From positions 825,981 through 889,980 of the forward strand of contig ONZQ02000006.1 in assembly GCA_900312665.1 (NCBI GenBank): a stretch of 64,000 nucleotides of DNA, read 5' to 3'. Under the pieces are notes generated by a model. That model did not search any database, was not told the DNA's origin, and was given only the letters and a program-made list of their open reading frames with translations. The DNA comes from Cephalotrichum gorgonifer. Its lineage: Eukaryota > Ascomycota > Sordariomycetes > Microascales > Microascaceae. Positions 11,083-21,913 of this stretch are shown here, one piece after another. Position numbers and translations under genes: made by a program. The stretch's first letter is position 1; every line of letters begins with the position of its first letter.

Positions 11083-12947
11083 GGCGATTATTTTAAGATG
11101 AAAGCGAGTAGCTTTTTTTTCTTTACTCTGGGAGGTTGGGTGTAAGAAAGGAAGTGAATGTGTTTGAGGGGAAAAAAAAAAAGGTTATCTGAAGCAACAC
11201 TGAACGAGTGGAGTGAGATTCGAGCCTTGGCGAGTGAATGAATGGATGAGATTGTTGATGGTGATGAGGAAGAAGAAAGAAGAAAGACGGATTAGGGAAG
11301 CGACACTGGATTCTTTTATGCTCAAAAGTGCGGGCTCGGGGGGAAAACAAGGAAGAAGGGGAAGGGGGGACGGATGGTCTCTCTCGGTACGGCCCCGAGA
11401 GGTCCTAGCAACGAAAATGTTTAACAAGGTGCACACGGCTGTTTAATTAGTGTCCCGAGTCAGCCCTGGGTTGCACATTCCGTCTCCAGCCTCGGGTGGA
11501 ACTCACGGTTCGAGGGTATGTTCACCCGGGTGAGACACCAGATGGGGGGGTAATCTCCCCAAATGAGCGGTCTCGTGGCAGGGAACGCCTTCCGAAGCCT
11601 TGTTTATTTAGGGCCTAGGGCCACCTTTTGTCTTATATAAGTGGAGAGGGAAGACGAGTCAGAGGGATGGAATAGTGCCTTCTCGGGCGATGGGATGTTT
11701 TGAGTGCAGTGTCAGCTAACACGGCTGCGTCGTCCCCTGCGGTTGTGGGGAGTTTACATTTTTACGGCACTGCAGGAAGAGGGCGGTGACCACTCTACGA
11801 GGGCGTTCGTGGGAAGAAGGGATATGGATCATGACTGGGGAAGCTGATATGCGGTCCCCTTCAAACGGATTGGACTGCCGAGTGTTGTGGCGGGGAAAAG
11901 GTTAATGAGCTGATTGGATATACGATATCTCACCCTGAAGCATCATTAGACAGGTAGTCCGTGGGAAACCTGGAGAAATACTCACAAGACAGCTAACCTC
12001 ATCCCGAGGCTGCAATGCAAGATCTTAGGGTGTCACCCTCTTCTCGTGTATGGAGTCTAAGGACAGCTACAAGTTCGCCTCAAACTGCTGAAAAGTGGAC
12101 ACGGGCCATGTCCATGAGGCCTCTATAGAACTAAGGGGCAGTAATAAGTGTGACATTGTCTCACACTCCAGCTTACTACTCGAGGGTTGCTTTTGCCCAG
12201 CATCTCCTTGTCGACTTTCCTTCCTTTTTCTCGTCGTAGATGACCAACGAAAACCCTCCAGACGACGCAGATGGAGGGCGGCCCCCCAGAGTGGATGTCT
12301 ATCATCTCACTACTTGTACTCCGTAGGAGTTTTAGGGAAATGATCGTTCTCAGACACCAAGAGGTCAAAGTTGAGGTTTCATAATATTTGTGCAGGTAGC
12401 TTCCGTCTCAGTAAAGATATTATGAAGTGAGGTAGGAAACACCTGGGAGCTGTGATGAAGGGCCCTGGAGACTCAGTTGACTCGTGATGTTCACTAATAA
12501 GCATCAAATAACGTGGCGAAGCACGATGAAAATACCCAGGAGCCTAGGCCCTTCCACCTCGAGATCGAGATTGCGGCCCCTTTAAGGGGGAGGGATAAAT
12601 ATCCTTAAGACACGACTCAAGCTCCCTTAACTAGTCTTAGAGGCTTTATTATGCTTCTCGCATGCGGATTATATTGCAAAAAAACATCGTGGGAGTGTTA
12701 AGGGGAAGCCAAGGAGGCACAATCCAGCCCCCATCTATGCTCCATAAAAGTATAAGTTCGAACGGACGGACCTTTGGGAACGGACAAAGTCGAAACATAT
12801 TTCATCATCATCCCACAGCTGCCACTCCTTCAGCCAACTTTTTACGCTCGTTCCCGCGGATTTTCTACGTCAGTTTTGAGGCTAGCTCCAGCCCCCCCCC
12901 CTGTTCACGCTCTTTTCCAAACCGTACTTTTCCCATCACTTGACATC
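11083..12947. other. Intergenic region, no gene seen
   Basis: This is 1.9 kb between the divergent starts of two putative secreted-protein genes. It contains TATATAA-like sites (near 11635) and polypurine runs, but no open frame with coding character and no tRNA. It probably serves as promoter sequence for both genes. Confidence 0.5.
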
Positions 12948-14010
12948 ATGGGTCTCGCCGCTAGCCTCTCGCTCCTCGCGGGATTCGCCCTCCACGCCAG
13001 CGCCCACACGGGGGCCCACGGGCCTCCCGCGGGTCTCGCTTCCCCGGACGAGGTGTGCCCGGCCGGGATCACCACTGTCATCGTCCGACCCGCGGACGTG
13101 GTCATCAAGCAGGTCATCGAGGTTGACGTGCACTGCCCCGAAAACACCGTGCTCCCCATCCACGATGATGTTACCATCACCGTCGCCAACGCACCCACGT
13201 CCATCGTGACCAAGGTGACCTGCATCCACACGGCCCATACGACCCTTACCGAGTAAGTACCGTACCCTCGAGGCGTGATTTGGAACGCATGGCGTAAGGG
13301 GGCATCTCTCGCTAACAGGTCCTTTCAGAACGGTTGCTCCCACTAAGACGGTGGACCCCCCTTCCAAGAAGTGTAGTAGCAGTGGGGCAGCTCCCCCCGC
13401 GACTCGCTCGGGGGACCCCCCCGCTAAGCCTACTGTGGGATCTACCACCAGCCAGCATCACAGCGCTGAGACCACCGGGCGTCCCGCCACCAGTGTGGAT
13501 CCTAGCCCCAGCCGGTCCATCGCCGTGCCCACCACCTCGGCCAGCGTTGCCAGCGAGCCCCCTACCCGGCCCACGCCCACGCCCGTCCCCACCTTTGAGC
13601 CGCCCACGCTCGAGATCTGCCCGCCGATCCCGGAGGCCTGCGCCGCCCTCCGCGGCCTCCGCGGCCCGCAGTTCGCCGCCGCGGCCCCCGCCTGCTACGC
13701 CACCCTCGGCGACAACCTCGCCGACCTCCTCCTCGACAACCTCTTCCTCGACCTCATCTTCCCCTCGCTCACCCCCGGCGACGACGCCGTCGACTACCTC
13801 GAGGAGTACTTCGAGGAGAGCTGCCTCTCGGAGCTGCCCGAGTCGTGCACGGACCTGGAGGACCTCGAGGACGACGACCTGGCTGACGCCCTCGCGATGT
13901 GCGAGTTCCAGCTGGGACCGTGGACCACTGGTGACGCGGGCGACTGCTTCGAGGGTGCTACGGATGGGGCTGTCGTTACTCAGTGCCTGGAGGATGCCAT
14001 CTTTGGGTAG
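12948..14010 (+). CDS. Predicted secreted protein of unknown function
   Basis: Exons are 12948-13252 and 13329-14010; the intron GTAAGT...CAG is in phase 2, giving 328 aa. The first 19 residues (MGLAASLSLLAGFALHASA) are a signal peptide with a good cleavage site. Residues ~20-100 form a beta-rich domain with two cysteines. A Ser/Thr/Pro linker (~105-205) is likely O-glycosylated. The C-terminal ~120 residues are acidic, Leu/Asp-rich and contain several Cys (LEICPPIPEACAAL, PACYATL, ESCLSELPESC, MCEFQ, GDCFEG, TQCLED). I do not recognise the family. It has no GPI tail, so free secretion is likely. The Cys count and length would allow an effector-type role, but nothing shows this directly. Confidence 0.78.
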
Positions 14011-14603
14011 GTAGGTAGGTGCGAGGGGGAGAAAAAGTGTATCGTGGCGGTGTACTGGTGGGCTAGGTTGATGTTTCTTTGGTGTTTCTAGGGCGGGCTA
14101 GAATGTAATAACGTCGAGGACGAATTTATGAGTTACAGTCTGAGTTAGTCTAGTCTCTCAATTATTAATATTTCAATGATTGTAGGTGTTAATTTACAGA
14201 GTCTTAATGGCGTATTTCGTAACATCGTGGTTCTTTCCGCTGCCCTCGCTCGGGCTGCTGAATGTGTATTAGTGCCAGAGTTGAACAGCAGCCAGCAGAA
14301 GGGTTTCCTCGCGCGCGGTGTTAGTCGTATAATAATGCATGTAGTCTGAGGAAAAGTTCATAGTTTTTGCGAGGATGTATTCTTGGTATCATGGAAGTAG
14401 TTGGTGGCAGGACCAATGAGTCAGTCATCGGTGTATGTACGAAAGTAGTACTTGTATGTGTATTATTGGTTAATGCATAAAGGGAATATTAGTGTGTGTA
14501 CGACCATGGAGTGCGGACCTCTTGGATTTACATGTAGACCTTGACAGCAGCCCCGCCCCTCGTCAGCCTCACTCTCTCTTCGAAGCTCAGCTCGGGCCTC
14601 AAT
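14011..14603. other. Intergenic region
   Basis: These 593 AT-richer bases hold the 3' UTR of the secreted-protein gene and the promoter of the next gene. No further feature is visible. Confidence 0.5.
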
Positions 14604-16748
14604 ATGGAGGTAACATTTGGGGCGGCGGGCGACTTCATCGCCATCGGACTGTTGATTAAGGATATCATTCGCGCACTGGACGATAGCCGGGGATCGTCAA
14701 ATGAGTACAGTCAACTGAAGGTTTCCCTCGAGCTTCTTGACAAGGTACTGCTCCAGGTCCACGAGATATGCAGCGAGCCAGACAACGGCGGGGCAGGGGC
14801 GACAGCGTTCCTTGGAAACGACTTGCGCATAGGCGGTCTCTCGCATAGAGTCGTCTCGCAGATCAGGCAGAGTGTGGAGGCGTTTGCCAAGCGGAATGGG
14901 AAATTCGAGACCGCGCTGGGCCCAACTACAAGTACAAGTTCGAGTCGGCCCGGCAGGGCCCTTCGGGATGTTGCGAGGAAGGTGCAGTGGGTATTCGAAG
15001 AGCGAGACATTGAGAAGTTCCGAGGAGAGATTCAGATGTACACTGCGCTTCTGGAAATATTGCTCCATACCCTCAACGTGTACGATCAAAATCCCGCTTG
15101 CGGCCCCCAGGTTTTCACCTACCTTACGAACACTGTCACTAACAAAATACATACTCTCATGAGTAGACACGCTATCCGAGAAACCCGCAAAGAGCTGAAT
15201 ACGGGACTAGCTAGTCTTCGGGACGCAACTCACACCATGGTCCGCGCCCAAAACACCAGCCTTGCAGAGCTGTTCGGTCGCATGTGTAGAACATTACTCG
15301 GCAAGCTGAGCACGGTGTCGCGTATGGTTGGCGAAGTGAAGCAATGCTCGAAGCAGGTCTTGACTGTCGGGCTGCGCGTCTATTCGGAGCTTCGAGCCCT
15401 CCAGGTGCTGGTGAAGCGGCTAGCCCGGCCCATCAGCGAAGACCACTTCATCCTGGAAGATGCCCTTGGCCGGTCATTCGTCATCCATCTAAGGACGATT
15501 CCGTCGTGGGCCGCTTTCGACTTCATCCTCAAGGAAATGTTCAGGGGACAGAAAGGGGCTCGCCGGATCGCGAAGTACCGATACAAACTTCAGGAGCGGC
15601 AGTCGCATCGTCTAATCGACCGTTCCAGGATATGGGATGCCTCCTTCAAGCCAAACGAGACAATATTCATGAGTCTCATGTGCAGAGATGCCGAGAATTC
15701 TTCAGTTTCACAGTTGTCGACCTGTCCCGCGTGCAAGACTATCTCAACTGGGAGCGCAGATGAAGAAATTGTGTGGTATGCTTGAATCTGGTGTCCGTCT
15801 ATGAGCAAAGAAGAGGATAGAAAAGGAAAAAGCAAGAGTAGTCCATGACTGACGAACGAATATAGTCGAAAGTGTGGCATGACGTACCAAAGGGTGGTCG
15901 AAGTTGACGAAGAGGAACGCAGTGTTCCACCGCCTCCGCCACTATTCAGCCGCAGGACACCACCGAAGTTCGGGATATCATCTTTCAAGATCCACGGGCC
16001 GGAACTTCCGCCGAAGAACAAGAAGCGGCACAAGCGCACAGATGATGGCGAGGTCGAATCCTGCGCCTGCGGACGGTCGAAGCGAGCCAAGACAACGGCT
16101 GCCGATAGTGAAGACTCGAGTTCGGACGATGAAGATGTTTCAGGCCTCGCTCGAATAACCGTGATGACCAAGCTAAAAAAGCTTCGACCCGGGACGGGAC
16201 CATTCCGCGCTATGGGTATCCTTACCTTTGGCGACCTAGCAAGGGCTGCGGCGGGTACTATTGGGTCCGCCGAAGATGCTCTTCAACATGGAAAGCTAGG
16301 GAGTGATGTACGACTTGCTACGTCGACGTCGTTACGGAAGCGGCACTTTGGTTCGCATAATTCGACTAGCGCAGTTGGCCAAGGGTTCCAGGCTCATGTG
16401 GATGGTTACCGAGACCGGGAAGACTGGGAAATTTCCACTGTGGCGGGTAGTCATTCATCGTCCGCATACCCTCCGTCGAAACGGAGCAAGGATTCCGGGT
16501 GGGGTATGATGAGGTTGAATCCCGAAGCAGGGGAGCAGCCGACTACCTCTCGTCCTGGTTTCTCTCTTTCCACGTTTGGGACTGCATACAGAGACGTATA
16601 CGAGCTTCCCAAGTTGATGAGAGTCGTGAGGAAGGTTCCATCAATAAAATCCGAGCCGGGAAGCATGGTCTCAGCAGAGGTATACTTGCATATGTTATCC
16701 GCAAGCAAGTTCAAACATCCTATGGCTGTGGAGGCTAGGTGGCTCTGA
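14604..16748 (+). CDS. Fungal ubiquitin-like-domain protein with STAND-type N-terminal region and zinc ribbon
   Basis: Exons are 14604-15775 and 15866-16748 (GTATGC...TAG), giving 684 aa. Residues 1-50 (VTFGAAGDFIAIGLLIKDII) resemble the helical N-terminal domain found at the head of fungal STAND/NACHT proteins. About residues 279-364 (ILEDALGRSFVIHLRTIPSW ... FMSLMC) match the fungal ubiquitin-like domain often seen in such proteins. A CPAC (374-377) and CRKC (391-394) pair makes a four-cysteine zinc ribbon. The first Cys of the second pair is split by the intron (TG|T), which confirms the splice. The remainder is basic, Ser-rich and probably disordered, with a nuclear-signal-like PPKNKKRHKR. 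There is no NB-ARC domain. A role in self/non-self or stress signalling is inferred from family association only. Confidence 0.8.
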
Positions 16749-17334
16749 AAAAAAAAAAAAGGAGATGGCGGCGGCGTGGGAAACCGGATGTTCGGGCTGG
16801 CATCGAGTTCATCGGGGTATTATTCGGCCAAGCGCCGCTCTCTGATGAGGCGTTGCAGTGGTGGGATCGGCGCCCGAAGCTGTGTGTCCCGGATTATGGG
16901 TCAAATCGTTCGGGAAGCGAAGAAGGCGAAAGCGCTGCGATGCGATGGGAGAATGGCGGCGAAACCCCGTAGGCGAACATCAGACTGTAGTACAGCGTGC
17001 CGACAACTTAGCCCTTCTGCATTTCTATGGATTAAATGTGGCCCGGCTTTGCATCACCTCCTTTGGACGTAAGAGAATTTGGGAAATCGTTGAAGGCTGC
17101 GGTGCGTGAGAGTAGAAGTCGCGGGACTTACACGAGCAGTAGTAGGAAGCCCAAAATTCTCATCGCCGAGAAGAAACAGTAGGACACCGTACATTTCAAC
17201 TGAACAGACAACCAGGAACGCACGCAGGGTGTATTAGGCATCAGATTAGACAGACTGTAAACTAAACGGCCGACAGCTTTCTCTGCCAGTTGACTATTGT
17301 TATGTGAGGGGGGCCCGGGCAAAAAGATAATCCT
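16749..17334. other. Intergenic region
   Basis: These 586 bases start with an A-rich run at the preceding stop codon. No coding sequence is supported. A T-run on the minus strand (A5 at 17321-17325) is the terminator of the adjacent tRNA. Confidence 0.5.
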
Positions 17335-17435
17335 TGGACACGTCCGGGATTGAACCGGAGACCTTTTACAATCGTCGCTCTCAGACATGCTGATGTTAGT
17401 GCGAAGCAAACGCGATACCACTACGCCACGTGCCC
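17335..17435 (-). tRNA. tRNA-Ala (anticodon CGC) with a 29-nt intron
   Basis: Read on the minus strand, the sequence folds as a complete tRNA. The 7-bp acceptor stem is GGGCACG/CGTGTCC with discriminator A at 17335. The D arm is GCG...CGC. The anticodon stem is TTTGC/GTAAA, with loop TT-CGC-A. The T arm is TCCGG TTCAATC CCGGA. Anticodon CGC lies at 17403-17401. A 29-nt intron (17399-17371) follows position 37, the canonical site. The 3' flank on the minus strand reaches TTTTT within 14 nt, a Pol III terminator. The A and B boxes are intact. Confidence 0.92.
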
Positions 17436-17835
17436 TTATTGGATGACGTGAAACACGCGGTAAACGCCGAGATACAGCTGCGTTGGCCCCGAAGGCCAAC
17501 AACCCGTGTACAAGCTTGTATTTGTCCCCCGCCGGCCCCCGGAGATGACCTGTCTCGATACCATACCCAGTCACGGGAAACTCGAGAATTGGTGCCCTAC
17601 CATGGACAATACAAGTAAGGCTGGACTTCAGTGGCCTCGAAAGAATACGAGTATTAAAACTTATCATTACCTACCCTCTCCGGACTACCAAATCGAACCT
17701 ACCCTAGTACCACCCCCACAGACACTTGTAATAAAGGTGATGACGAACAAAAGGGTTATTACTCCCCCGCCAGCGCCCTATTGCCAATGAAGTGGGAAAC
17801 GGCATCGTATCCGAGCGTATATTCATTTGCAAAGC
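17436..17835. other. Intergenic region upstream of the SDR gene
   Basis: These 400 bases hold the tRNA 5' flank and the SDR promoter. No further feature is visible. Confidence 0.5.
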
Positions 17836-18780
17836 ATGTCAGCCGAAACCGTGACTCCAGTCGCCCTTCCCATGTGCAACAGCACCTTACCCGACCGGCT
17901 CCTACTACCCCAGAACAGACCTCTCCGCGGGACAACTGCCGTCGTCACCGGCGCAGGCCGAGGCATTGGCCGAGCCATTGCAATGGCGTTTGCGCGGGCC
18001 GGTTGCAACGTCGCATGCGTGTCCCGTACGTGGTCCGAAGTCGACGACGTGGCACGGCTCATCAAGGCCGCCGGGCTGGCCGAGGCAAAGGCCATAGTAT
18101 GCGACGTGACGGACGTCGCGGCTATCTCTGCCTTGGCGTCTGAGATACGCCTCTGGATCGATCGTCCCGTCCATGTCCTCGTGAACAACGCCGGCGTGGC
18201 GAGGCTCGACGCCGTCGAACACCAGTCCGACCTAGGCGCCTGGAATCGCGTCTTGGCAACGAACCTCTCCGGCCCGGTTGCGCTGACATACCAGTTCCTC
18301 CCGGGAATGATATCTTCTGGTAGCGGTGCCATCATAAGCATCGGCAGCAGGAACGCCATCTATACAATCCCGTTCATGAGCGCCTATTCAGTGTCCAAGA
18401 CCGGGCTTCTACGCTTCCACGAGAACCTGGGCCAGGAACTACGCGGAAAGGGGGTCAACAACTTCTACGTGGTCCCGGGGAACGTCGAAACGTCCATTCT
18501 CGATAGCAGTGAGGCCATCGACGCGGAAAGCTATCGTTGCAGCTCAGGGGTCCGTCGCATGGCCGCGCTCATCTCGGAGGCACAGAAGAGCCCCCCCGAG
18601 GTTGTCGCTACCACGTGTGTGAGACTGGTGGTAGATGAGAATGCTGGATTTCTCAGTGGCAGGTATATCGACTGTGACACGAACGTGGACGCCTTGTTCG
18701 AAGACATCCAGAAGGCAGGTGAAAGCGAATGTGTGCGCAGGGGACTGTACAAGCTGAGAATGGACACGCTACCAGTCTGA
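17836..18780 (+). CDS. Short-chain dehydrogenase/reductase (classical SDR)
   Basis: A single exon gives 314 aa from the ATG at 17836. It carries the Rossmann dinucleotide motif TGAGRGIG (38-45), NNAG (117-120), and the catalytic YSVSK (Tyr184, Lys188) preceded by the serine-containing strand AIISIGS. The acidic/polar residue pattern after beta-2 (VSRTW) suggests NADP(H). The spacing is that of classical SDRs with a ~30-residue N-terminal extension lacking a clear targeting signal. It faces the CmcJ/NvfI-family oxygenase gene, with only 87 bp between the two stop codons. This supports a shared metabolic pathway, although the substrate cannot be told. Confidence 0.9.
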   Translation: MSAETVTPVALPMCNSTLPDRLLLPQNRPLRGTTAVVTGAGRGIGRAIAMAFARAGCNVACVSRTWSEVDDVARLIKAAGLAEAKAIVCDVTDVAAISALASEIRLWIDRPVHVLVNNAGVARLDAVEHQSDLGAWNRVLATNLSGPVALTYQFLPGMISSGSGAIISIGSRNAIYTIPFMSAYSVSKTGLLRFHENLGQELRGKGVNNFYVVPGNVETSILDSSEAIDAESYRCSSGVRRMAALISEAQKSPPEVVATTCVRLVVDENAGFLSGRYIDCDTNVDALFEDIQKAGESECVRRGLYKLRMDTLPV

Positions 18781-18867
18781 AGACGCCCCATGACGAACAA
18801 GGCAGCGGTTATGATACCCCCCTCCCCCCCCTTCTCTTCCTGTCATTTTTTCTAGTACAATGTCATA

Positions 18868-20669
18868 TCACGGAGAAAATACCAGTGCTCTAACCTCGAT
18901 GGTCTCTCTGGGGTTTCCATCCTCCCGGGCCCCTGATTGGCGAAAAGATGTGTGAGGACAGCCTGGGAGAAACTCGATAATTAGCGATTGACTGGCTGCT
19001 CTTCGGGACGGTAGCTCACAAAAAGAAACCATAATCTTACATCTTGCTTTCAGCTCGACGTTTGAGTCATATGTCTTGAAGAGCAGGGCCTCGTCCCTAG
19101 TTTGGCGGTCTAGGAAGTACCACCTCATGTCTCGAGAGTACAATGGATACAAACTCTCCCCGACGTAATGCTTTCTAACGTGGTCGACGGCGAGAAGGTC
19201 CTTCTCCATCACGGAACTCCCATCGCAGAGCGCCAGAGGGAAGTCTTCTACATCGTGGCGAAGTGGACGCCAAACACTTTTGCTTGATGCTTAGTTTGTG
19301 TACAGAGGAACCCCAAAAGATACCCAGTAAAAAAAAAAAAAAAAAAAAAACGAAAAAAAAGGGAGGGGGGGGGGGGTCAGTATGGAATAGGGTTTACTTG
19401 ATGATTCGGAATCTTCTCCTCAGAAGTTCTTCGGCCCGCTTCCCCATGTGATATCTCGCTCGCTTGGTTGCGCCCGATGGGCTTTGGTCTGGCAAAAAAG
19501 TAAATGCCATTAGAAGACTCAACTCGGCTCTTCTATTCGGCGAGAAGAGAAGTAANNNNNNNNNNNNNNNNNNNNNNNNNNNNNNNNNNNNNNNNNNNNN
19601 NNNNNNNNNNNNNNNNNNNNNNNNNNNNNNNNNNNNNNNNNNNNNNNNNNNNNNNNNNNNNNNNNNNNNNNNNNNNNNNNNNNNNNNNNNNNNNNNNNNN
19701 NNNNNNNNNNNNNNNNNNNNNNNNNNNNNNNNNNNNNNNNNNNNNNNNNNNNNNNNNNNNNNNNNNNNNNNNNNNNNNNNNNNNNNNNNNNNNNNNNNNN
19801 NNNNNNNNNNNNNNNNNNNNNNNNNNNNNNNNNNNNNNNNNNNNNNNNNNNNNNNNNNNNNNNNNNNNNNNNNNNNNNNNNNNNNNNNNNNNNNNNNNNN
19901 NNNNNNNNNNNNNNNNNNNNNNNNNNNNNNNNNNNNNNNNNNNNNNNNNNNNNNNNNNNNNNNNNNNNNNNNNNNNNNNNNNNNNNNNNNNNNNNNNNNN
20001 NNNNNNNNNNNNNNNNNNNNNNNNNNNNNNNNNNNNNNNNNNNNNNNNNNNNNNNNNNNNNNNNNNNNNNNNNNNNNNNNNNGGGGTGAGGGGGTGTTAA
20101 GCAAACCGTTGTGAACCGCAAGAACCGGCTCCAGGACCAGTTCCGGGTCATTCAAATCAATGAGAGTGCCTGGCTCGCGAATCGTTCGCTTCTCATCGCT
20201 CGATCGAAGCTTTTACAACATTGCCTTTGTTAGTGCGTGGCCAAGGTTATGAAAGGGGGGCTATTCGGTCAGAGGGAGTGAGGGGCGGGCAGCGGACCCT
20301 CCAGTCGAAGATATAGACTTCAGCTCCGGGATCGACGGTTTGTAGGAGCGCCACTACTGTGGGGAGGTAGTGCCGCTCGATATATCCCTTGTCGAACGGC
20401 ACGTCTTCTATTTTATGCCGCCTCACCTCGAAGGCATGGTCGTCAAGATTGAATTCGTGCTCTCGGCCTCGAATGTTACGAATGGTCTGCTCCGGTTCGG
20501 CGGCCAACGAGAAGTTCCTTTTCTTGTAGCCGTCGGGTAGTTCGGAAATGACCTCGTATGGCTTCTCGCTCTTGAAACATTCGTCCCACTGGACGTAGTT
20601 CAGGCTAGTATTCCGATCGGCGTTGCCTCCACCAACTGCGCCCGTTGGTGTCGGTGTGACGAGGTCCAT
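18868..20669 (-). CDS. CmcJ/NvfI-family oxygenase (AsaB-like), interrupted by an assembly gap
   Basis: Four visible pieces belong to one gene. They are 20669-20298, 20209 to about 20109, a piece emerging from the gap and ending at 19398, then 19276-19041 and 18962-18868. The first joint (phase 0) reads FDWR|LRSSDEKR, and the piece before the gap reads GTLIDLNDPELVLEPVLAVHN. After the gap come DQSPSGATKRARYH, and then RFRII|NVWRPL across an intron of 19277-19397. Conserved family signatures also include HYVGESLYPLYSRDMRWYFL, DEALLFKTYDS and the terminal PRETIEVRA. The family uses non-haem iron or related chemistry in secondary metabolism. About 537 bases, perhaps including an intron, are unknown. 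The donor at 20297 (GTCCGC) is weak. Confidence 0.82.
19277..19397 (-). other. Intron with a long homopurine tract
   Basis: This intron of the CmcJ-like gene contains A20, A8 and G-rich runs (19329-19376 on the + strand). Such tracts are prone to length error, and they lie 180 bp from the N gap. Confidence 0.6.
19556..20092. other. Assembly gap (run of N)
   Basis: 537 unknown bases. The gene on both sides continues through it, and the edges are GA-rich or G-rich (GGGGTGAGGGGGTG at 20093). Confidence 1.
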
Positions 20670-21083
20670 TATGCCTCTGCATAAAGTATGAAAGCGAAGG
20701 TCGGGTTGGGTTGGGGCATTACTTCTTCGGAGAATAGATCGAAGTGGGCATGTAGCAATCCTCAAGTGGAAATAGCTGATCCCACAGGTTGGGTTGAGTT
20801 CGAGAGGAGAAAGATGAGCGGGCTGCTCGTGGATTTTATACACAAAGGGGGGTCTATGTCTTTAGGTTTCGGGGGAACTCATTATTACATGATCACTTTG
20901 GGAGGTCAGATGTGAAGACATTGAGAGATATTAGATCCCAATTTCCAAACCAGTCCCCACACATATTCGCTATTCAACCATACAGGGCCACTCGCCAATG
21001 CCAAATCCGACCAAGGCCTATGCCGCTAGAGCTTCACGAACCATCTCTTAGGCAGGTTCAACATGACAGTCCCCGCCCTGAGC
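20670..21083. other. Intergenic region upstream of the CmcJ-like gene
   Basis: These bases hold the promoter of the gene starting at 20669, plus the 3' flank of the small ORF. No other feature is seen. Confidence 0.45.
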
Positions 21084-21299
21084 TCAGGCCGCGAGGAAAC
21101 CTGGCTTGCAGCACGTACATGAAGTCTTCCCACATGACAAGCATGGTGTCGGGCTTGTCTTGGCCACGAGAAAGTCCCCTCGAGGCCCCGTATCGTCTCC
21201 CTTTTCCAATGGCAAACCGAATTTCTTCCACGGTTGGCTCCTGCCATCAGTATATACGGCGAAATCGTCCGTAGTTGCGGTTGAGGTGGTGTTGGGCAT
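21084..21299 (-). CDS. Putative small Cys-rich protein
   Basis: A 71-codon frame begins at an ATG in good fungal context (CAAGATGCC). The N-terminal 45 residues are polar, with PWKKFGLPLEKGD. The C-terminus packs five cysteines into 15 residues (CLSCGKTSCTCCKPG), ending GFLAA. There is no signal peptide. The Cys pattern recalls metallothioneins and other small metal-binding proteins. I do not recognise a family, and no intron is needed. It sits between a CmcJ-like oxygenase and a beta-lactamase-like hydrolase on the same strand. It may be a real short gene or a 3' exon of something longer. Confidence 0.42.
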   Translation of the reverse strand: MPNTTSTATTDDFAVYTDGRSQPWKKFGLPLEKGDDTGPRGDFLVAKTSPTPCLSCGKTSCTCCKPGFLAA

Positions 21300-21913
21300 C
21301 TTGAGAAATCTGGGGGTTGGACTTCACCAGAGGACCCAATGATAGATGTGGAGTCTTGGCTTGAAACTATTTGACAGTTTATGTTACGTTGCTGGGGAGA
21401 GCCCACGTCTACAAGAGTAGAGCAAAACAGAGCCGGATAATAGCGTGGCGAAGACGTCGTAGGCCGCCTCAACAACTAATGAGACCTGGAATATATGCTT
21501 CTGAAAGGCGAGTAGTAGTGGCAGAGCCTCAGCACAAAACCCCACCTTCCTGCACACCCACTCTCCGGTTGTGTTGTCGAGAGGCACCGGTATTTCCCTT
21601 TTCATGTCTCTTGATTCGATGGAAAGATCACCAGCCCCCACGCACGGTGTTATCGGGGTAGTACAGACTAGGTGTCGCCTGACGGGCTTCAATGGATAGG
21701 TAAAGTCCACGCTCGGCGTGGTTGGGGTAGTACGACTTGGTTGGGGTAGTACGACTTGGGGGAAAATACTACGCCCGGTATTATCGAGGTGCAGGCATGT
21801 AGCGCAAGCTGATGGATTCCAATTTCATGCCTGAATCGTGAAACAATGCCAATCATGTCCCAAGCATCCCGAGCAAGGTTAACTGCGCAGTGCCTCTGCC
21901 TAGCCCTGAGCCT
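21300..21913. other. Intergenic region with a short tandem repeat
   Basis: A 19-20 base unit (GTTGGGGTAGTACGACTTG) is tandemly duplicated near 21720-21760, and a related GGGGTAGTACAGACT lies near 21655. No gene is supported. Confidence 0.5.
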
